Positions 1 to 10,699 of a stretch of DNA of 64,000 bases are shown piece by piece. A program made the translations under genes and the position numbers. Origin of the DNA: Linum tenue (Eukaryota > Streptophyta > Magnoliopsida > Malpighiales > Linaceae); contig CAMGYJ010000002.1 of NCBI GenBank assembly GCA_946122785.1, positions 23,844,492 through 23,908,491 of the forward strand. The letters are read 5' to 3'. The notes under the pieces are model-generated. The model did not search any database and was not told where the DNA came from. It saw only the letters and a list, made by a program, of their open reading frames with translations. Each line of letters begins with the position of its first letter. Position 1 is the first letter of the stretch.

Positions 1-720
1 GTTGTCTCTAAGGACCCAATAGTTAATTCACTCATTGTGGAGTTTTTTATATGTTATTTATGGTTAAGTAAGTTTGTGCTTATTTAAAAAAGGTTGTGTT
101 CGTTCACGCAACTAAAATCTCCATTTTTCTCAAAAAATTTTGTATGCCACATTTTATGGAGTTAAATTTTTATTTTTAATTTATTTTGTAGAAAATGACT
201 TGCCTTAATCATAATCTACACAATGACGTTCATTTTTATATATATTTTAATATTCAAAAATTAATTTTACAATGGCGTGAATAAATAACAACATGCGTGA
301 ATAAATACCAAACTGCGTGAATAACCATTACTACTTGAGTGAATAACACAATTATTGTGTGAATAAATACCAATATGTTGTTAATAAGCACAAAATTGCG
401 TAAACAAACACAAAATTACATAAATTCGGTGATGGTGACACCTCTAGATGACCATGTTCGTTACAGAAAAAACTTGCAATTATTGGTTATGAATTAAGGA
501 ATCGATCACAAGATGAAAAAATTGAAACGGGATGCACGTTTTGGGTTTATGGGCCACAATGATTCTTTGCTTTTTCTTAGCGTTCTCGAACGAAATTTTG
601 CTGAAAAATCCGACTTGCGAGTTGCGATATTCCAACCAGGAGAGTTTCCGATCTCTAAATACAAAAAAAAAAAAATCGGAGAGAAATAAAGGAGTTGTAA
701 TCTTCTTATGCAAAGTACTC
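1..720. repeat. AT-rich spacer with short degenerate GCGTGAATAA repeats
   Basis: This stretch is AT-rich and I see no gene in it. Between about 270 and 420 a short phrase of the type GCGTGAATAAATACCAA recurs four or five times with substitutions at irregular 20-30 bp spacing, which looks like a decayed minisatellite. The remainder has homopolymer runs and no recognisable motif. Confidence 0.45.
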
Positions 721-724
721 GCTG

Positions 725-1087
725 ATGGAATACGAGCCTTTTATTATGGAAAGTTTAGCATTACGTGATGCCATAAACTGGTGCATAACACATTTTTTTC
801 TTTTTGTCAAATTTTATGGGGATTGTCAACAATTGATTCGGCGAATGATGGGAGCTAACTTGTCTCATGATCGGGGTGGTGCTATCTTGGAGGATGCTCG
901 AAATTTGGCTTCTCTCTTTCATTGGGTTTCGTACTGTTTTGTGTCTCGTCGACTTAATAGGGCTGCCCATCATGTGGCACAAAAGACCCTCTCATCGAGA
1001 GTTCGACTATTGGTCGACTCGCGCGCTTTTCCTGTTAGACTGTCTTTTGAACCCCTGACTTTGCAAAAACAATTAAAAAAAAATAGA
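725..1087 (+). mobile_element. LINE 3' tail remnant (RNase H-like domain end)
   Basis: The forward frame resembles the C-terminal RNase H domain of plant LINE ORF2. It has an ESLALRDAINWC helix, then GDCQQLIRRM, then a RRLNRAAHHVAQKTLSS segment, and it ends at an A-rich tail near 1070-1087. There is no reverse transcriptase upstream, so this is a 5'-truncated copy. A sister copy of the same family lies on the minus strand at about 36159-36440. The open frame of 134 codons is probably residual rather than expressed. Confidence 0.65.
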
Positions 1088-2764
1088 ATGTGCTCGCTGA
1101 GAAAAAAGATTATAGCAAGGACCCCCTGATGAGAGAACCTTAATTTATGCATTTGATAAGAGTTTTCCTCTTATTTCTACTAAACAGCACTGCATCCACA
1201 TTTAATTAGAACTGAACTGATACATGTTACTTTCAGGACACGAAGTAATCGAAAATGTCCAATTAGAAACTGATAATGCGGAGGGACATATATATGTTGT
1301 GCCTGTGGATTCAATGTCATATGCAACTAACTACCCCAAGACAGATATTAGTTTTGCCAGCGTGCCTTGTTGTGTGGATAAAACTCAAAGCTAATTTGGT
1401 GGATTTTTCTTGTCAGGGAGTGACGACGTTACCCACAATAACAATACTCTAGCTAAAATGGGAAAGCAAACAACACTCAGTGTTTATTATATATATAGCT
1501 TTCATCTCCGAGCTGTCGAATTGGTAATGGCCATAGACTTCAGCCGGCCGGCATCCAATCAACATTGGTGAACAGAAAGAAAAAAAGGGCTCACACTGCG
1601 TTTGATATATATATATGAACGATATTTGTTTTTCGATTTACTATACAACAATTGGTTCATCCTTAACCATGTAACCAATTCATGGCTGGAAATGAAAGCA
1701 TATATATATATAACACATGGTGCACTAGCTACTGATTCAGGTCCAGTCCAGTCCAGTCCAGGACATGCAATCATTCACTTTCCATTTAATTCTTTGCTAC
1801 CGCCTTATTCTATTCTTTTACCCCCAGCCAGGATATACTGATTCCATTCCAGTTAGGTTCAAGTATGGAGTGGATCGTGAGTGGATGGATGGATGGAGAA
1901 TTTAATGTCTTCACATTCCTTGTGACTTTATCATTTTTTCAAAATTCAGGTAGATGTTATAAGAAATGATAATTTAATATAAATTCGTCTGATTTGATTC
2001 GGTTTAATTTGTTTTGGAGCGGGATCAACATATAAAAGAGTCCTTTTATTGCTTGATCTGCTCTATTGTTGAGTTGTTTTGCTTGAATTTGATGTAACAC
2101 AAAATTACTTATAGTTTAACTCTTGTTACATACATATTCTTTTGACTATATGATGTAGCTATATCATTTAGTGAAAGTCTTGTTTCTTGAATAACTTGAT
2201 TTTTCCTACCCAAAAAAAACTTAGTTTTGTTGTTTAGATCATACTCCCTCTAGAGTTGTTTCTCAACCTTTTTTATATATAGAATTAAACTTTGTTAGGG
2301 TAATTTGATTCTGATACATATCTGAATGATCTCTTTCAATCCGCGCCTCAAAAAGAAATACCAACTTATCATTGGAATTCAGAAGATTAGATCCTAATTC
2401 AGTATGGCAAATCAAATGCATGAATGGTAATTAAGGTGGAAAACCAAGTTAACTGATTAGCAAGCAAGCGCGGGTGGACCTTGCCCTTGCGGAGGAGTAT
2501 AGTATACTTTGGAGTTTGGTGGTGGAGTTAATTAATTGTGGAGGAGGATGATTAATGATTAATGATTGGCCCGCCGACTTGATTTCCATTTCACCACCGG
2601 CCGCCGCAAACTCCCTCCCTAAAACACCGCATATTCCTTCCCCCTCTCCCTTCCCTTCCATTCATCTCCTCCTCCCCCGACTTCAAAATTCAAAAAACTA
2701 ATCAGATCCCCTCCCCTCCCTCATCGCCCAATCAAAAGCAAAGTCACTAATCACGCCACCTAAG
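1088..2764. other. Intergenic, no gene recognised
   Basis: AT-rich spacer with short TA runs (about 1486-1497, 1609-1617, 1701-1711) and a pyrimidine-rich patch at about 2630-2730. I find no coding frame with protein-like composition and no clear transposon ends. The right part is presumably distal promoter of the kinase gene at 3853. Confidence 0.5.
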
Positions 2765-2770
2765 CACGTG
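2765..2770 (+). promoter_or_regulatory. Distal G-box (CACGTG)
   Basis: A perfect palindromic G-box in the context AAGCACGTGTTC, about 1.1 kb upstream of the kinase start codon. bZIP and bHLH factors bind this hexamer. A single hexamer at this distance may be fortuitous. Confidence 0.35.
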
Positions 2771-3488
2771 TTCACATGCCCTCATGTGCCCACTCAAAAA
2801 ACACCCACCCTGCCCCACCCTACTCCAATACATTACCACGCCTCCTTTAATCTTAATTATTCCTCTAAGCTCTAGTTTATATCAAGATTGTAAAATCCTA
2901 TCCGAAGTTATCTTGAAATTCAGCAGTAGAGTATTTTTTTATGTTGAAACTGTGATGTACCATGATCCAACCAATCCATAACACTAAAAATTACCTACTA
3001 GTTAGACTTCTAGAAGCAGGTTATTCTTTTAGACCGCCGGTACAATATGATTTTACAAACGCTGGGTTATACATGTATTGTATACACATGGCAATTCAAT
3101 GATGCATCTCCACTTTAGTAAAAAAAAGTTAAGAATTTAAGAGGAAGGAGAATTTAAAATAAGAAATTGCAACCGTATTTAATAATTCTCGTATTTTAAT
3201 TTTAGAAAATTATTTCTCAAACATAAATAAAAAATAAAAAGCTTTTTTCCCGAAAATATTGTATGCTCGGATCGAATATTGAGTGAATTGTAACTCCTTC
3301 CGAACTACAAAATACACATAACTTCACCATAATAATTGAGTTAGATACAAATGATGATGTGAAACATACCACACACATTCATCCTTGTTGTAGCAGTTTG
3401 TAATCAAACCCTGGCCGCCCGGCTGGCAGGCCAAGGCCAATTGGCCGAAGTCACAGCAGCAGGCAGGCTGCCCTTCTTCCTCTCCCTC

Positions 3489-3496
3489 CACGTGGC
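3489..3496 (+). promoter_or_regulatory. ABRE/G-box (CACGTGGC) of the kinase promoter
   Basis: CACGTGGC matches the abscisic-acid response element consensus PyACGTGGC and contains a complete G-box. It sits about 210 bp upstream of the TATA box and 364 bp upstream of the kinase ATG. Arabidopsis MAPKKK17 and MAPKKK18 are known to be ABA-induced, so the element fits the gene; that it functions here is inference. Confidence 0.55.
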
Positions 3497-3550
3497 TACT
3501 TCTCCTTTGCCTCGCCAACTTTCCAGGAGAAATCCAACAAATTACAAACC

Positions 3551-3574
3551 AGAGAGAGAGAGAGAGAGAGAGAG
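3551..3574 (+). repeat. GA dinucleotide microsatellite in the proximal promoter
   Basis: An uninterrupted AG run of about a dozen units lies between the ABRE and the TATA box. GA repeats in plant core promoters can bind BPC/GAGA-type factors, but this may also be a neutral microsatellite. Confidence 0.6.
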
Positions 3575-3697
3575 CGGCCTTTGCCCGACCCAAAAACAAA
3601 ACGAATAAATTCCTCTCTATTAATTGTTTGTTTTTGTTTTCCTTGCTCATAATTACCAACCGCAAAAATCGCAACCACCAATGGCAAGTCAACTGCG

Positions 3698-3706
3698 TAT
3701 ATATAT
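3698..3706 (+). promoter_or_regulatory. TATA box of the MAPKKK gene
   Basis: TATATATAA lies 147 bp upstream of the chosen ATG. The sequence downstream is CT-rich, as in many plant 5' leaders, which suggests transcription starting around 3730-3745. An upstream in-frame ATG at 3760 falls in this leader. Confidence 0.55.
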
Positions 3707-3852
3707 AACACACCCCTCCTCCTAACCCTTTCTTCTCTTCATAATTCATAACCCTTACTTTGCTCTCCTTCGGTCCTTTCTCCCCTGTCTTCCTTCCTTC
3801 TCCCATCGTTCTGTTCTTCTCCAATTCCAACTTCCAAAATCCTCTCTCACCC

Positions 3853-5412
3853 ATGGAGTGGTCTCGAGGACCCGTGATCGGCCGGGGATCCACCGCCACC
3901 GTCTCCCTCGCCACCTCCGCCGCCGCCTCCGGCCAGCTCTTCGCTCTCAAGTCCGCCGAGCTCTCCCGCTCTCTCTTCCTGCAGAGGGAGCAGAGCATCC
4001 TCTCCAACCTCAGCTGCCCCTACATTGTCAAGTACGTCGGATCGGGAGTCTCCGACGAGAACCGTACCCCCATCTACAACCTCTGTATGGAGTACGCCGC
4101 CGGCGGGACGCTGAGCGATGTGATTCGCCGCCGGGGAGGCCGGATGGGGGAGGCTGAGATCGGGGCGGTGGTTCTCCGGGTTCTAAAGGGGCTGGAGTAC
4201 TTGCACGGGAAGGGTTTGGTTCACTGCGACATCAAGGCCCAGAACGTGCTGGTGGACGAGGTGGAAGGAGCCATAATTGGGGATTTCGGGTGCTCGAAAT
4301 TCGTCGTCGAGGGAGGTGAGGGTGTGGTGGGGTTTTCCGGCACGCCGGCGTTCATGGCGCCGGAAGTGGCGAGGGGGGAGGAGCAGGGTTTCGCGGCGGA
4401 TGTTTGGGCGGTGGGTTGCACGGTGATTGAGATGGCTACCGGAAGGAACCCGTGGGCGGAGTTCGGAGACGACCCTGTTTCTGCTCTCTACCGAATTGGG
4501 TTTTCCAACGAGGCGCCGGAGGTTCCGAGCTGGTTATCGGAGGAAGCAGCGGATTTTGTCGCCAAGTGTTTGATGAAAAACCCCAGAGAGCGGTGGAGTG
4601 CTAAAGAGCTTCTGGATCACCCGTTTCTCCACGAATCGGAGCTGGATCTGTCGGTTGATGAATTCAAAAAGGAGGCCGGGACGAGCTCGCCGAGCTGCGT
4701 GCTGGATCAGGGGTTTTGGGATTCCTTGGACGGCGGATTGGACAGCCCGCAAAATCTGACGATCGATGAAGTCCGCTGCTCGAGAATTCCACCCGGTGAT
4801 AGGATCAAGAGCTTGATCAGTGGGTTTTCTTCAGCATCGAATTTCTCTGATTGGAGTTCGGAAGAAGAGGGCGATTGGATCACGGTTCGAAGTAACGAAT
4901 CCGAGGAAACCGATGGCATGTTCTTGGACGACGAATCATCTGTTGAAGAACAAGATGCAGCATCTCCGTTCTGGGATACTGCGATCCTCAATTTGGATCA
5001 GGGGGGGGAGTTTGGAAGGTCGGATTCCGACGAAGAGTCGCCGCCGGCGGCGGGATTAGATTTTGACTCCATTGAAAACGTTGTTGTTGCCATTAGTAGT
5101 AGAGGAGATGATTATGATGGTTTTGTAGTAGTGAAGGAAGTTGATGAAAATAGTAACATTAATGATACTTCAGATTCTCTGAAAAAATATTGTTTGCTCG
5201 ATCCTTCCCTTCCCCTTACCTGCATCATTTCTTTCCCCGTTCGTACTAATCAAGCTAACAGCTGCAAAGAGGACAAACCCAATATGCCCAATTTTGGGAT
5301 AGTGCTCTGTTTTGGTCGAAACAGAGGAATCCCATTATTATGTCACTTTGAACACAACCATAGACTAACAACAATCTTCAACAGTATCAAAGAGCTTAGA
5401 TATTTTCTTTAG
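3853..5412 (+). CDS. MAPKKK17/18-type protein kinase
   Basis: A single-exon serine/threonine kinase of 519 residues, of the plant MEKK-like group that includes Arabidopsis MAPKKK17 and MAPKKK18. These phosphorylate MKK3 in abscisic-acid signalling. The protein opens directly with the kinase domain: glycine loop GRGSTATV (10-17), ATP lysine K33 in ALKSAE, catalytic HCDIKAQN (D126), DFG at 144-146, GTPAFMAPE (163-171) and domain end near HPFL at about 260. The C-terminal DWITVR motif (341-346) is typical of this subgroup. I chose ATG 3853 (context CCATGG) because MEWSRG is the conserved N-terminus; an in-frame ATG 31 codons upstream would add an unrelated leader. The body is GC-rich. About 170 residues follow DWITVR, much longer than in Arabidopsis, acidic at first and then unlike any domain I know. 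Identity of the subgroup is firm; the extended tail is unexplained. Confidence 0.93.
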   Translation: MEWSRGPVIGRGSTATVSLATSAAASGQLFALKSAELSRSLFLQREQSILSNLSCPYIVKYVGSGVSDENRTPIYNLCMEYAAGGTLSDVIRRRGGRMGEAEIGAVVLRVLKGLEYLHGKGLVHCDIKAQNVLVDEVEGAIIGDFGCSKFVVEGGEGVVGFSGTPAFMAPEVARGEEQGFAADVWAVGCTVIEMATGRNPWAEFGDDPVSALYRIGFSNEAPEVPSWLSEEAADFVAKCLMKNPRERWSAKELLDHPFLHESELDLSVDEFKKEAGTSSPSCVLDQGFWDSLDGGLDSPQNLTIDEVRCSRIPPGDRIKSLISGFSSASNFSDWSSEEEGDWITVRSNESEETDGMFLDDESSVEEQDAASPFWDTAILNLDQGGEFGRSDSDEESPPAAGLDFDSIENVVVAISSRGDDYDGFVVVKEVDENSNINDTSDSLKKYCLLDPSLPLTCIISFPVRTNQANSCKEDKPNMPNFGIVLCFGRNRGIPLLCHFEHNHRLTTIFNSIKELRYFL

Positions 5413-6712
5413 CTCTAGGTTACCCACTTGTACTTAAATTTGGTAGCACAAAACCACTTGATATTTTGTTAGATACGATAGTAATCTATTATTCATCTCG
5501 TCAATTTCGACCTCACAACTCTAAAAACGACAAAGTAAAGAGCTTTTCTTATTACTTTACAAGCAATCTAATTCATAGTCGCAAAAATCACAGGTAACAA
5601 AGAACGCTATGATGAAAGTTCATAACCAAGTGCGAACAATCTCGTAGAACAGACCCACCCACCCCTGGAACACCCAACACACTGCCACCACATGTTTTGT
5701 CCTTGAGAACTTTGGGTCAACCCGAGAATTATAGAAATCGGCGTACAAGTGGGAGTTGTTGTTGTTTTCACTTTTCAAGGGACGACTTTTGGACAAAATG
5801 GGTCAATGCTAGGTTTGAGCGATGAGAATGCCCTGCCTGAGTGTGAACATAGAAGACCGTGGGAAGTGGCTTTTTAGAGGTGTGAAAAGTCAACCCAAGT
5901 CGGTGTGAAAATTGGGCGTCTCCTTTCAGAAATCAGAAGCATCAAATTGCAGTGGTAAGTACAGAGAAAAGAGCTTATGGGGGCTGTTGTTGGGAGAGGG
6001 TCAAAGTCAAAGCCACCAACCACCATCCAGTGTGGAATGGAACTCATTAGGGTTATGGGAAATGGATAGCACAAGCAGAGGACTAGTGGGATGGTGGTGG
6101 TGGTTACTTATGATAAGGCTCTTCAATTGGAAAATTAAAATTCAATTCTTGTCACCACTATATGTCTATATCTATATTCCCTCAACCACTTCCCTTCTTT
6201 CACCATGGACTGCTTGCTAGCTAGCCTGGACAATTAGAGAAGAGGAGCTGTTCTGTTCTGTTCTGTTCTGTTCACTCACTACTCTGTTTTCCTAGCTGAC
6301 TTCCATTCATCAACTCTCCCCACCAACTTTCTCTCATATATGGAAAATTCCAAAGTTTGTTGGATAAGAACAAGCTGATTCTTTATTCAATCATGTGCAT
6401 GATTATATGTTTGAGATGGCTTTGAATGTGTATGATTAGTTGTTCTATGATTGGTACTAACTAGTATGGGGTTTAGGGGGCCAAGTGTTCGGTTTCAGTG
6501 GTTAATTGACATCAAACGGTTTATGACATGGTATCGGAACTGGTTTGACAAAGCGATCGTATCTGGACCTCCAAATCAACAGTTGATTTAAGGACGAGTT
6601 ACAGTGATGAGTTGGGTTTTCTTCGATGAAATAGTGTAAGAGGATAATATAAGATTCATAATTAAATTTATCTCAACCATTCGAATTATTTCCAAACTAT
6701 TCAAGACACTAA
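5413..6712. other. 3' flank of the kinase gene and intergenic spacer
   Basis: No gene recognised. A forward frame around 5912-6220 has no protein-like features. There is a four-unit TTCTG repeat at about 6248-6270. At 6534-6556 the string TGGTATCGGAACTGGTTTGA resembles the initiator-methionine-tRNA primer-binding site used by Copia retrotransposons, which suggests a tiny element remnant, but no LTR or gag-pol sequence is visible beside it. Confidence 0.4.
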
Positions 6713-7146
6713 TGGGTCGTTTGGTTTTGGTGATTGTTTGGTGGGGATAGTTACAATGCAATATTGTTCACAATACATTGTTTTTTTTTATTTTTATTTT
6801 CTGCACAAACAATACATGCATTGTTTGATTGATTTGACACAGTTAAATCTCAAGTTTTTTGTGAGATTGTTGAGATTGTTTGGTGAAGTTTGTTAGGTTA
6901 TTTTTTCTTCCAACTATGTCCCTACCTTTTTCATGTCTGTTACTTTTTTATATTAAAAGTAAAGGGTAAAAGTGACATTTCATCCAAAAAGTAATATAAC
7001 TTGAGTACTTGACTAAAAACTACAATAACTATTACAAAAACCAAACGATGTAAACTACAATACACCAATTTTCTTATATACATGTATCTTAGTATACATG
7101 CATTGATGACAATCCATCAATTTAACTATCACCAAACCAAACGGTC
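6713..7146. mobile_element. Non-autonomous DNA element (MITE) with CGTTTGGTT termini
   Basis: The ends form an imperfect terminal inverted repeat: left GGGTCGTTTGGTTTTGGTGA, right (reversed) GACCGTTTGGTTTGGTGATA. The interior of about 430 bp is AT-rich and noncoding, with further internal copies of the CCAAACGA motif. No convincing target-site duplication is visible, so the superfamily (hAT or Harbinger) is open. Confidence 0.55.
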
Positions 7147-9370
7147 GAAACTATGTATAGTATATGTATAGCAATATAGTGGATTTGGCTTTCCGTTCCT
7201 ATTGGGAATACACTCGGGAAGCATTTGTATGCTGTTGTAGTCATCCCATCACCTTTATGCCCATCCCAAATGATGATGAGGCTGTTTGGATCTTTTAACG
7301 GTATTAATTCAAAACTTCAAACTAGTTATAAAGTTAAACGAGATCATCATCAACAAAAAGGCCACAAAAAAATAACTATGGAAAAGAGACGCGAAAAAGT
7401 TCATCCAGTACTAACTAATCAGTAGTAAGTAATAACATTCGAGATCACTTCTTCATTTTGATTCGTATGAGGAATGGTAGAAAATTTTGTTTCTGACATC
7501 TCTTTATAATTCGTGATTTCGTATTAATAGGTTGTTTATATTATTCGTGGTACTGATGCATTCATAAATTCGGTGGCCAATATTATTATTATTGTTATTA
7601 TTTTTTAGTTGGTTTTAGTTATTGTTTAGGAATCATATTAATTATTAAATTATTTAAAGGTAGTTTCTTTAGGGTTAAGTTACCGCATCCTTGTAGGAAG
7701 TGATAAGTGGTTAGGTTTTCCGGTTCTACTATAAATATGTACTTTGTTTCTACGTTTTAATCAGTCAAAGAAGAATAAATCAGTATTTTAGTTTATTTTA
7801 GTTTTAGTTCGTACTATTACGCGATGGACGAACCGATCGTCCATCCGGTACAGTAACTTACTATTAATTTATAACACATCAACTAAACGAAAAATAGTCA
7901 TGTATGTATGTTGCTAATCTACAAGTCATCATCCAGTTATACGCCAACTGGGAATGGCATTAGTGATTAAAATAGTGATTAGGGACAATGTTCCTGACCT
8001 AAACTTGCACACAACTTTTCACTTTTTGGGTAAGGTATGGAAGAAAACACAGAAGAAGTCACCTTCAATTATATGCCATGCGCCCTACCAGGAATTGTAT
8101 TTTAAGGACTTTGGCACCACACGTCTTCCTCCAATGAACCAAAAACTTCGTTAAGAAAATAAAAACAGCAATGAACTAGAAACCCTTTCGGTCAAAGGCA
8201 CAAAAAGAAAAGGTTATCCCCAAAGCACTCATATTTGGTGTAGTAAGTATCATCTACTTTGAAAAATTATCCCCGTATATATATATATATATATATAGAA
8301 TATCCCTACATTAATTTGTTGACAACTAATGTTCTAAAATTAATTATTGATAATATATATGGCAAAGGCTAGCATACTTTGTACCTCCGCATTCGCACTT
8401 TTTATATGTACTTTGATATATTTTGATGAATAAGAATCGTCATTTTTTATATAGATTCAATGAGTTTTATGGTTCAGATTAAAAAAAATTAAGAAATGTG
8501 GTTCAGACTAGCATACGCCTCCCGTACATTATACATTTTCTGCTGCAACAAAAATATTAACAATTGTGGATATTGGTCCGGATTTAACTCGAACCGAATA
8601 TCAAAAGTAATGGATGACCATAGCTTTCCCACTGTACAAACGAGACTCCCCCTATTGCATATATATATATATGGTTATATAAAAACCATCCATTAGTAAC
8701 AAAAACTCCATTGAACATAATCATAATTCTACCTTACTACTGTCTCGAATCGTATGTGGGTATAAATTAAATATAAATAAAATCCAAATGGGTATATAGG
8801 ATTTGAATTACTTACCACCTACACTATGATCAAGACATATATATATGTATAGTCATAAAATAAACGAAGCGTGCTAACAAGAGGACTTCCAATGAATCGT
8901 CCTCCTCCCACCCCCCAATAAAGTGGATTGATTATATTTCTTTTAAGACAATGCAGAGAGTCAACCAATATAATAATCAAAACGTAACGAGGCCTGCAAA
9001 TGAGAAACGAGCTGTTCCTTTTTGTCGCAGAATGACGAAGAGAGCTTTGGTTGGAGCAATCAGCAGTACAAGAAGATGCCGTGAGGATATGCCAACAGAA
9101 AGCCAGAGCTGCACTGCATTCTCATTTCTCCGTAATGGACTGGTAATATATTATTAGTTAATCTGACCGTTCTCGTGAAAAAGGCAAGAAGAAGAAGAAA
9201 CTGCAGGCACGAGCAGGAGCAGCTCTTCTTTCTTTAATGGGCAATGCGTTTTGGACCATTCTTTTTGGACGATTCTTGTTGGATGCAGTCTAAAGCGGCT
9301 GGCTCCTTCAACTCGTTCTTGATGACCTAAATAGTGAGAGATGCAGTAGTTTCATTTCGAAATCGTATAA
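7147..9370. other. Intergenic; possible decayed LTR at about 7590-7880
   Basis: No gene recognised. Around 7590-7880 a stretch with a TATA-like CTATAAATA, a following AATCAGTCAAAG segment and repeated TTTTAGTT phrases resembles a plant solo LTR, but no partner LTR, PBS or target duplication is evident. A TA dinucleotide run occupies about 8277-8297. The remaining AT-rich sequence up to 9370 shows nothing I can name. Confidence 0.3.
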
Positions 9371-9953
9371 GGGTGCGTTTGGATAAGTGGATTTTAAATG
9401 TAAGGTATTTGAAATATTAGCATTTGAAATGGATGTATTCGAAATATTAGCATTTGAAATACATGTATTTCAAATTCATTGTTTGGATACTCATTTGTAA
9501 TTTGTTTGTATTTTGTATTTTATGATTTTCAATTTCAATTTTTAATTTTCTGGTCACTTACTAGAAATTTTGGTAAATTACAGTTTGGTACCCAAAATTA
9601 TTTTTTCTTACAATTTAGTACCTAAACTTTTAAAATTGTACAAAAAGGTCCTGAAATTTTGATGGTAAAATTACATTTTGGTACCTTTATATGTTTTGCC
9701 TCACACTATAGTACCTAAACTTTTCATATTTTACAAATAGGTCCATTCTTTTGTTAGGAGGTATTTCAAATCACTAGTTGTTGAAATGAATTTGAAGTTG
9801 ACAAAAAATACACTAGACATGTATTTGGAAATCACCCCATGAATTTGACACAAATCCAAATACCAAATGTAATTAATATCCAAACACATAATTTGGTATT
9901 TGGAAATCCAAATCACAAATACCAAATCCAAATCATTGTATCCAAACGCACCC
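9371..9953. mobile_element. PIF/Harbinger-like MITE with TAA target duplication
   Basis: Perfect inverted ends GGGTGCGTTTGGAT and ATCCAAACGCACCC enclose 583 bp with no coding capacity. Both flanks carry TAA, the three-base target duplication expected of PIF/Harbinger elements. The centre (about 9565-9750) has GGTAAATTACAGTTTGGTACC-like phrases in both orientations, which suggests an older element nested inside. Confidence 0.7.
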
Positions 9954-10167
9954 TAACGTAACATTAGCTTAATATGGGGTTTCCGGTTGTCGGGATCTGT
10001 CTTGGCCAGCCGCTGGAATGGATTCAACGAATCGATGGGAATCTGTAAGCGTACGGTGGCTGTAGATAAATATATATGGCTAAAGTTACTGGTTTGATGC
10101 TGCCGTAACGTTTACAAAACCATTTGTAGGATGAAATTTTAGGAAAAGTGCTTTAAAACATGAATTG

Positions 10168-10180
10168 AATGTTTGACTAA
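10168..10180 (+). repeat. Target-site duplication of SINE (left copy)
   Basis: AATGTTTGACTAA is repeated exactly at 10385-10397, on the other side of the SINE body. A perfect 13-bp direct repeat is what LINE-machinery retroposition leaves. Confidence 0.85.
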
Positions 10181-10384
10181 TAACCAAAGGTAAGATAGGT
10201 TAATGGTAAAGTTGTCGCGATAGTGAAGGTTTGCGAGTTGCTGATCCCAGGTTCGATCCAAGCGAGGCTTGTTGACATTCTCGGAGGTAAAGTTGGCATT
10301 GAATTGATTGTAGGTGGCCCCAGGTTTTTTAGACCCCGCTGTCACAAAGTGGCACGTGGGGTTGAGGTTCCTGAGTAATAAAAT
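10181..10384 (+). mobile_element. tRNA-derived SINE
   Basis: A 204-bp element with an internal RNA polymerase III promoter. A box A-like TGGTAAAGTTGT is at about 10204-10215 and a perfect box B GGTTCGATCC is at 10250-10259. The body ends in a short A-rich tail (GAGTAATAAAATA). Perfect 13-bp target duplications flank it. The tRNA-like head is followed by an unrelated body, the usual SINE layout, so this is not a functional tRNA gene. The perfect duplication implies recent insertion. Confidence 0.85.
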
Positions 10385-10397
10385 AATGTTTGACTAA

Positions 10398-10690
10398 GAA
10401 ATTATTAAATATATTTATATGTGGAAAATAATGTAAACATGCAAAAAAAAAAAATGTACAATGCGAAAATAAATATTAGAAAACAAAAATATGTATGACT
10501 CGTCCCGAATATCACAAAAAAAATCCTACCTAAGGCCCAAATATAAACCTTAGATGGGTGCAATATAGGGCAAGTATGTTTAAACATCAACCCGGGCCGG
10601 TCCGTGTAGCCCTACTTCCATTGTTTGAAACATTATCTAGCGGATTGGTTTTTGGTTGAAAACTATGAGGTTTAAATCAAAACAAACCAA
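10398..10690. other. Intergenic, nothing recognised
   Basis: AT-rich sequence between the SINE and the diverged LTR, with an A run at about 10446-10453. No coding frame or element end could be supported. Confidence 0.4.
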
Positions 10691-10699
10691 AGGTAAATG

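Noticed and set aside
3324..4007. A 227-codon minus-strand frame overlapping the kinase promoter and start
   Set aside because: Antisense to GC-rich coding sequence and CT-rich leader, low-complexity text, no domain; a shadow of the kinase gene.
5912..6220. A 102-codon forward frame downstream of the kinase
   Set aside because: Trp-rich, no domain, no splice or promoter support, and composition like surrounding noncoding DNA.
6534..6556. Copia-type primer-binding-site-like string TGGTATCGGAACTGG
   Set aside because: No LTR before it and no gag-pol after it; kept only as a note in the spacer entry.
10204..10259. Possible tRNA gene suggested by box A and box B
   Set aside because: The sequence does not fold as a complete tRNA (no convincing acceptor stem), and perfect target duplications plus a tail identify a SINE.
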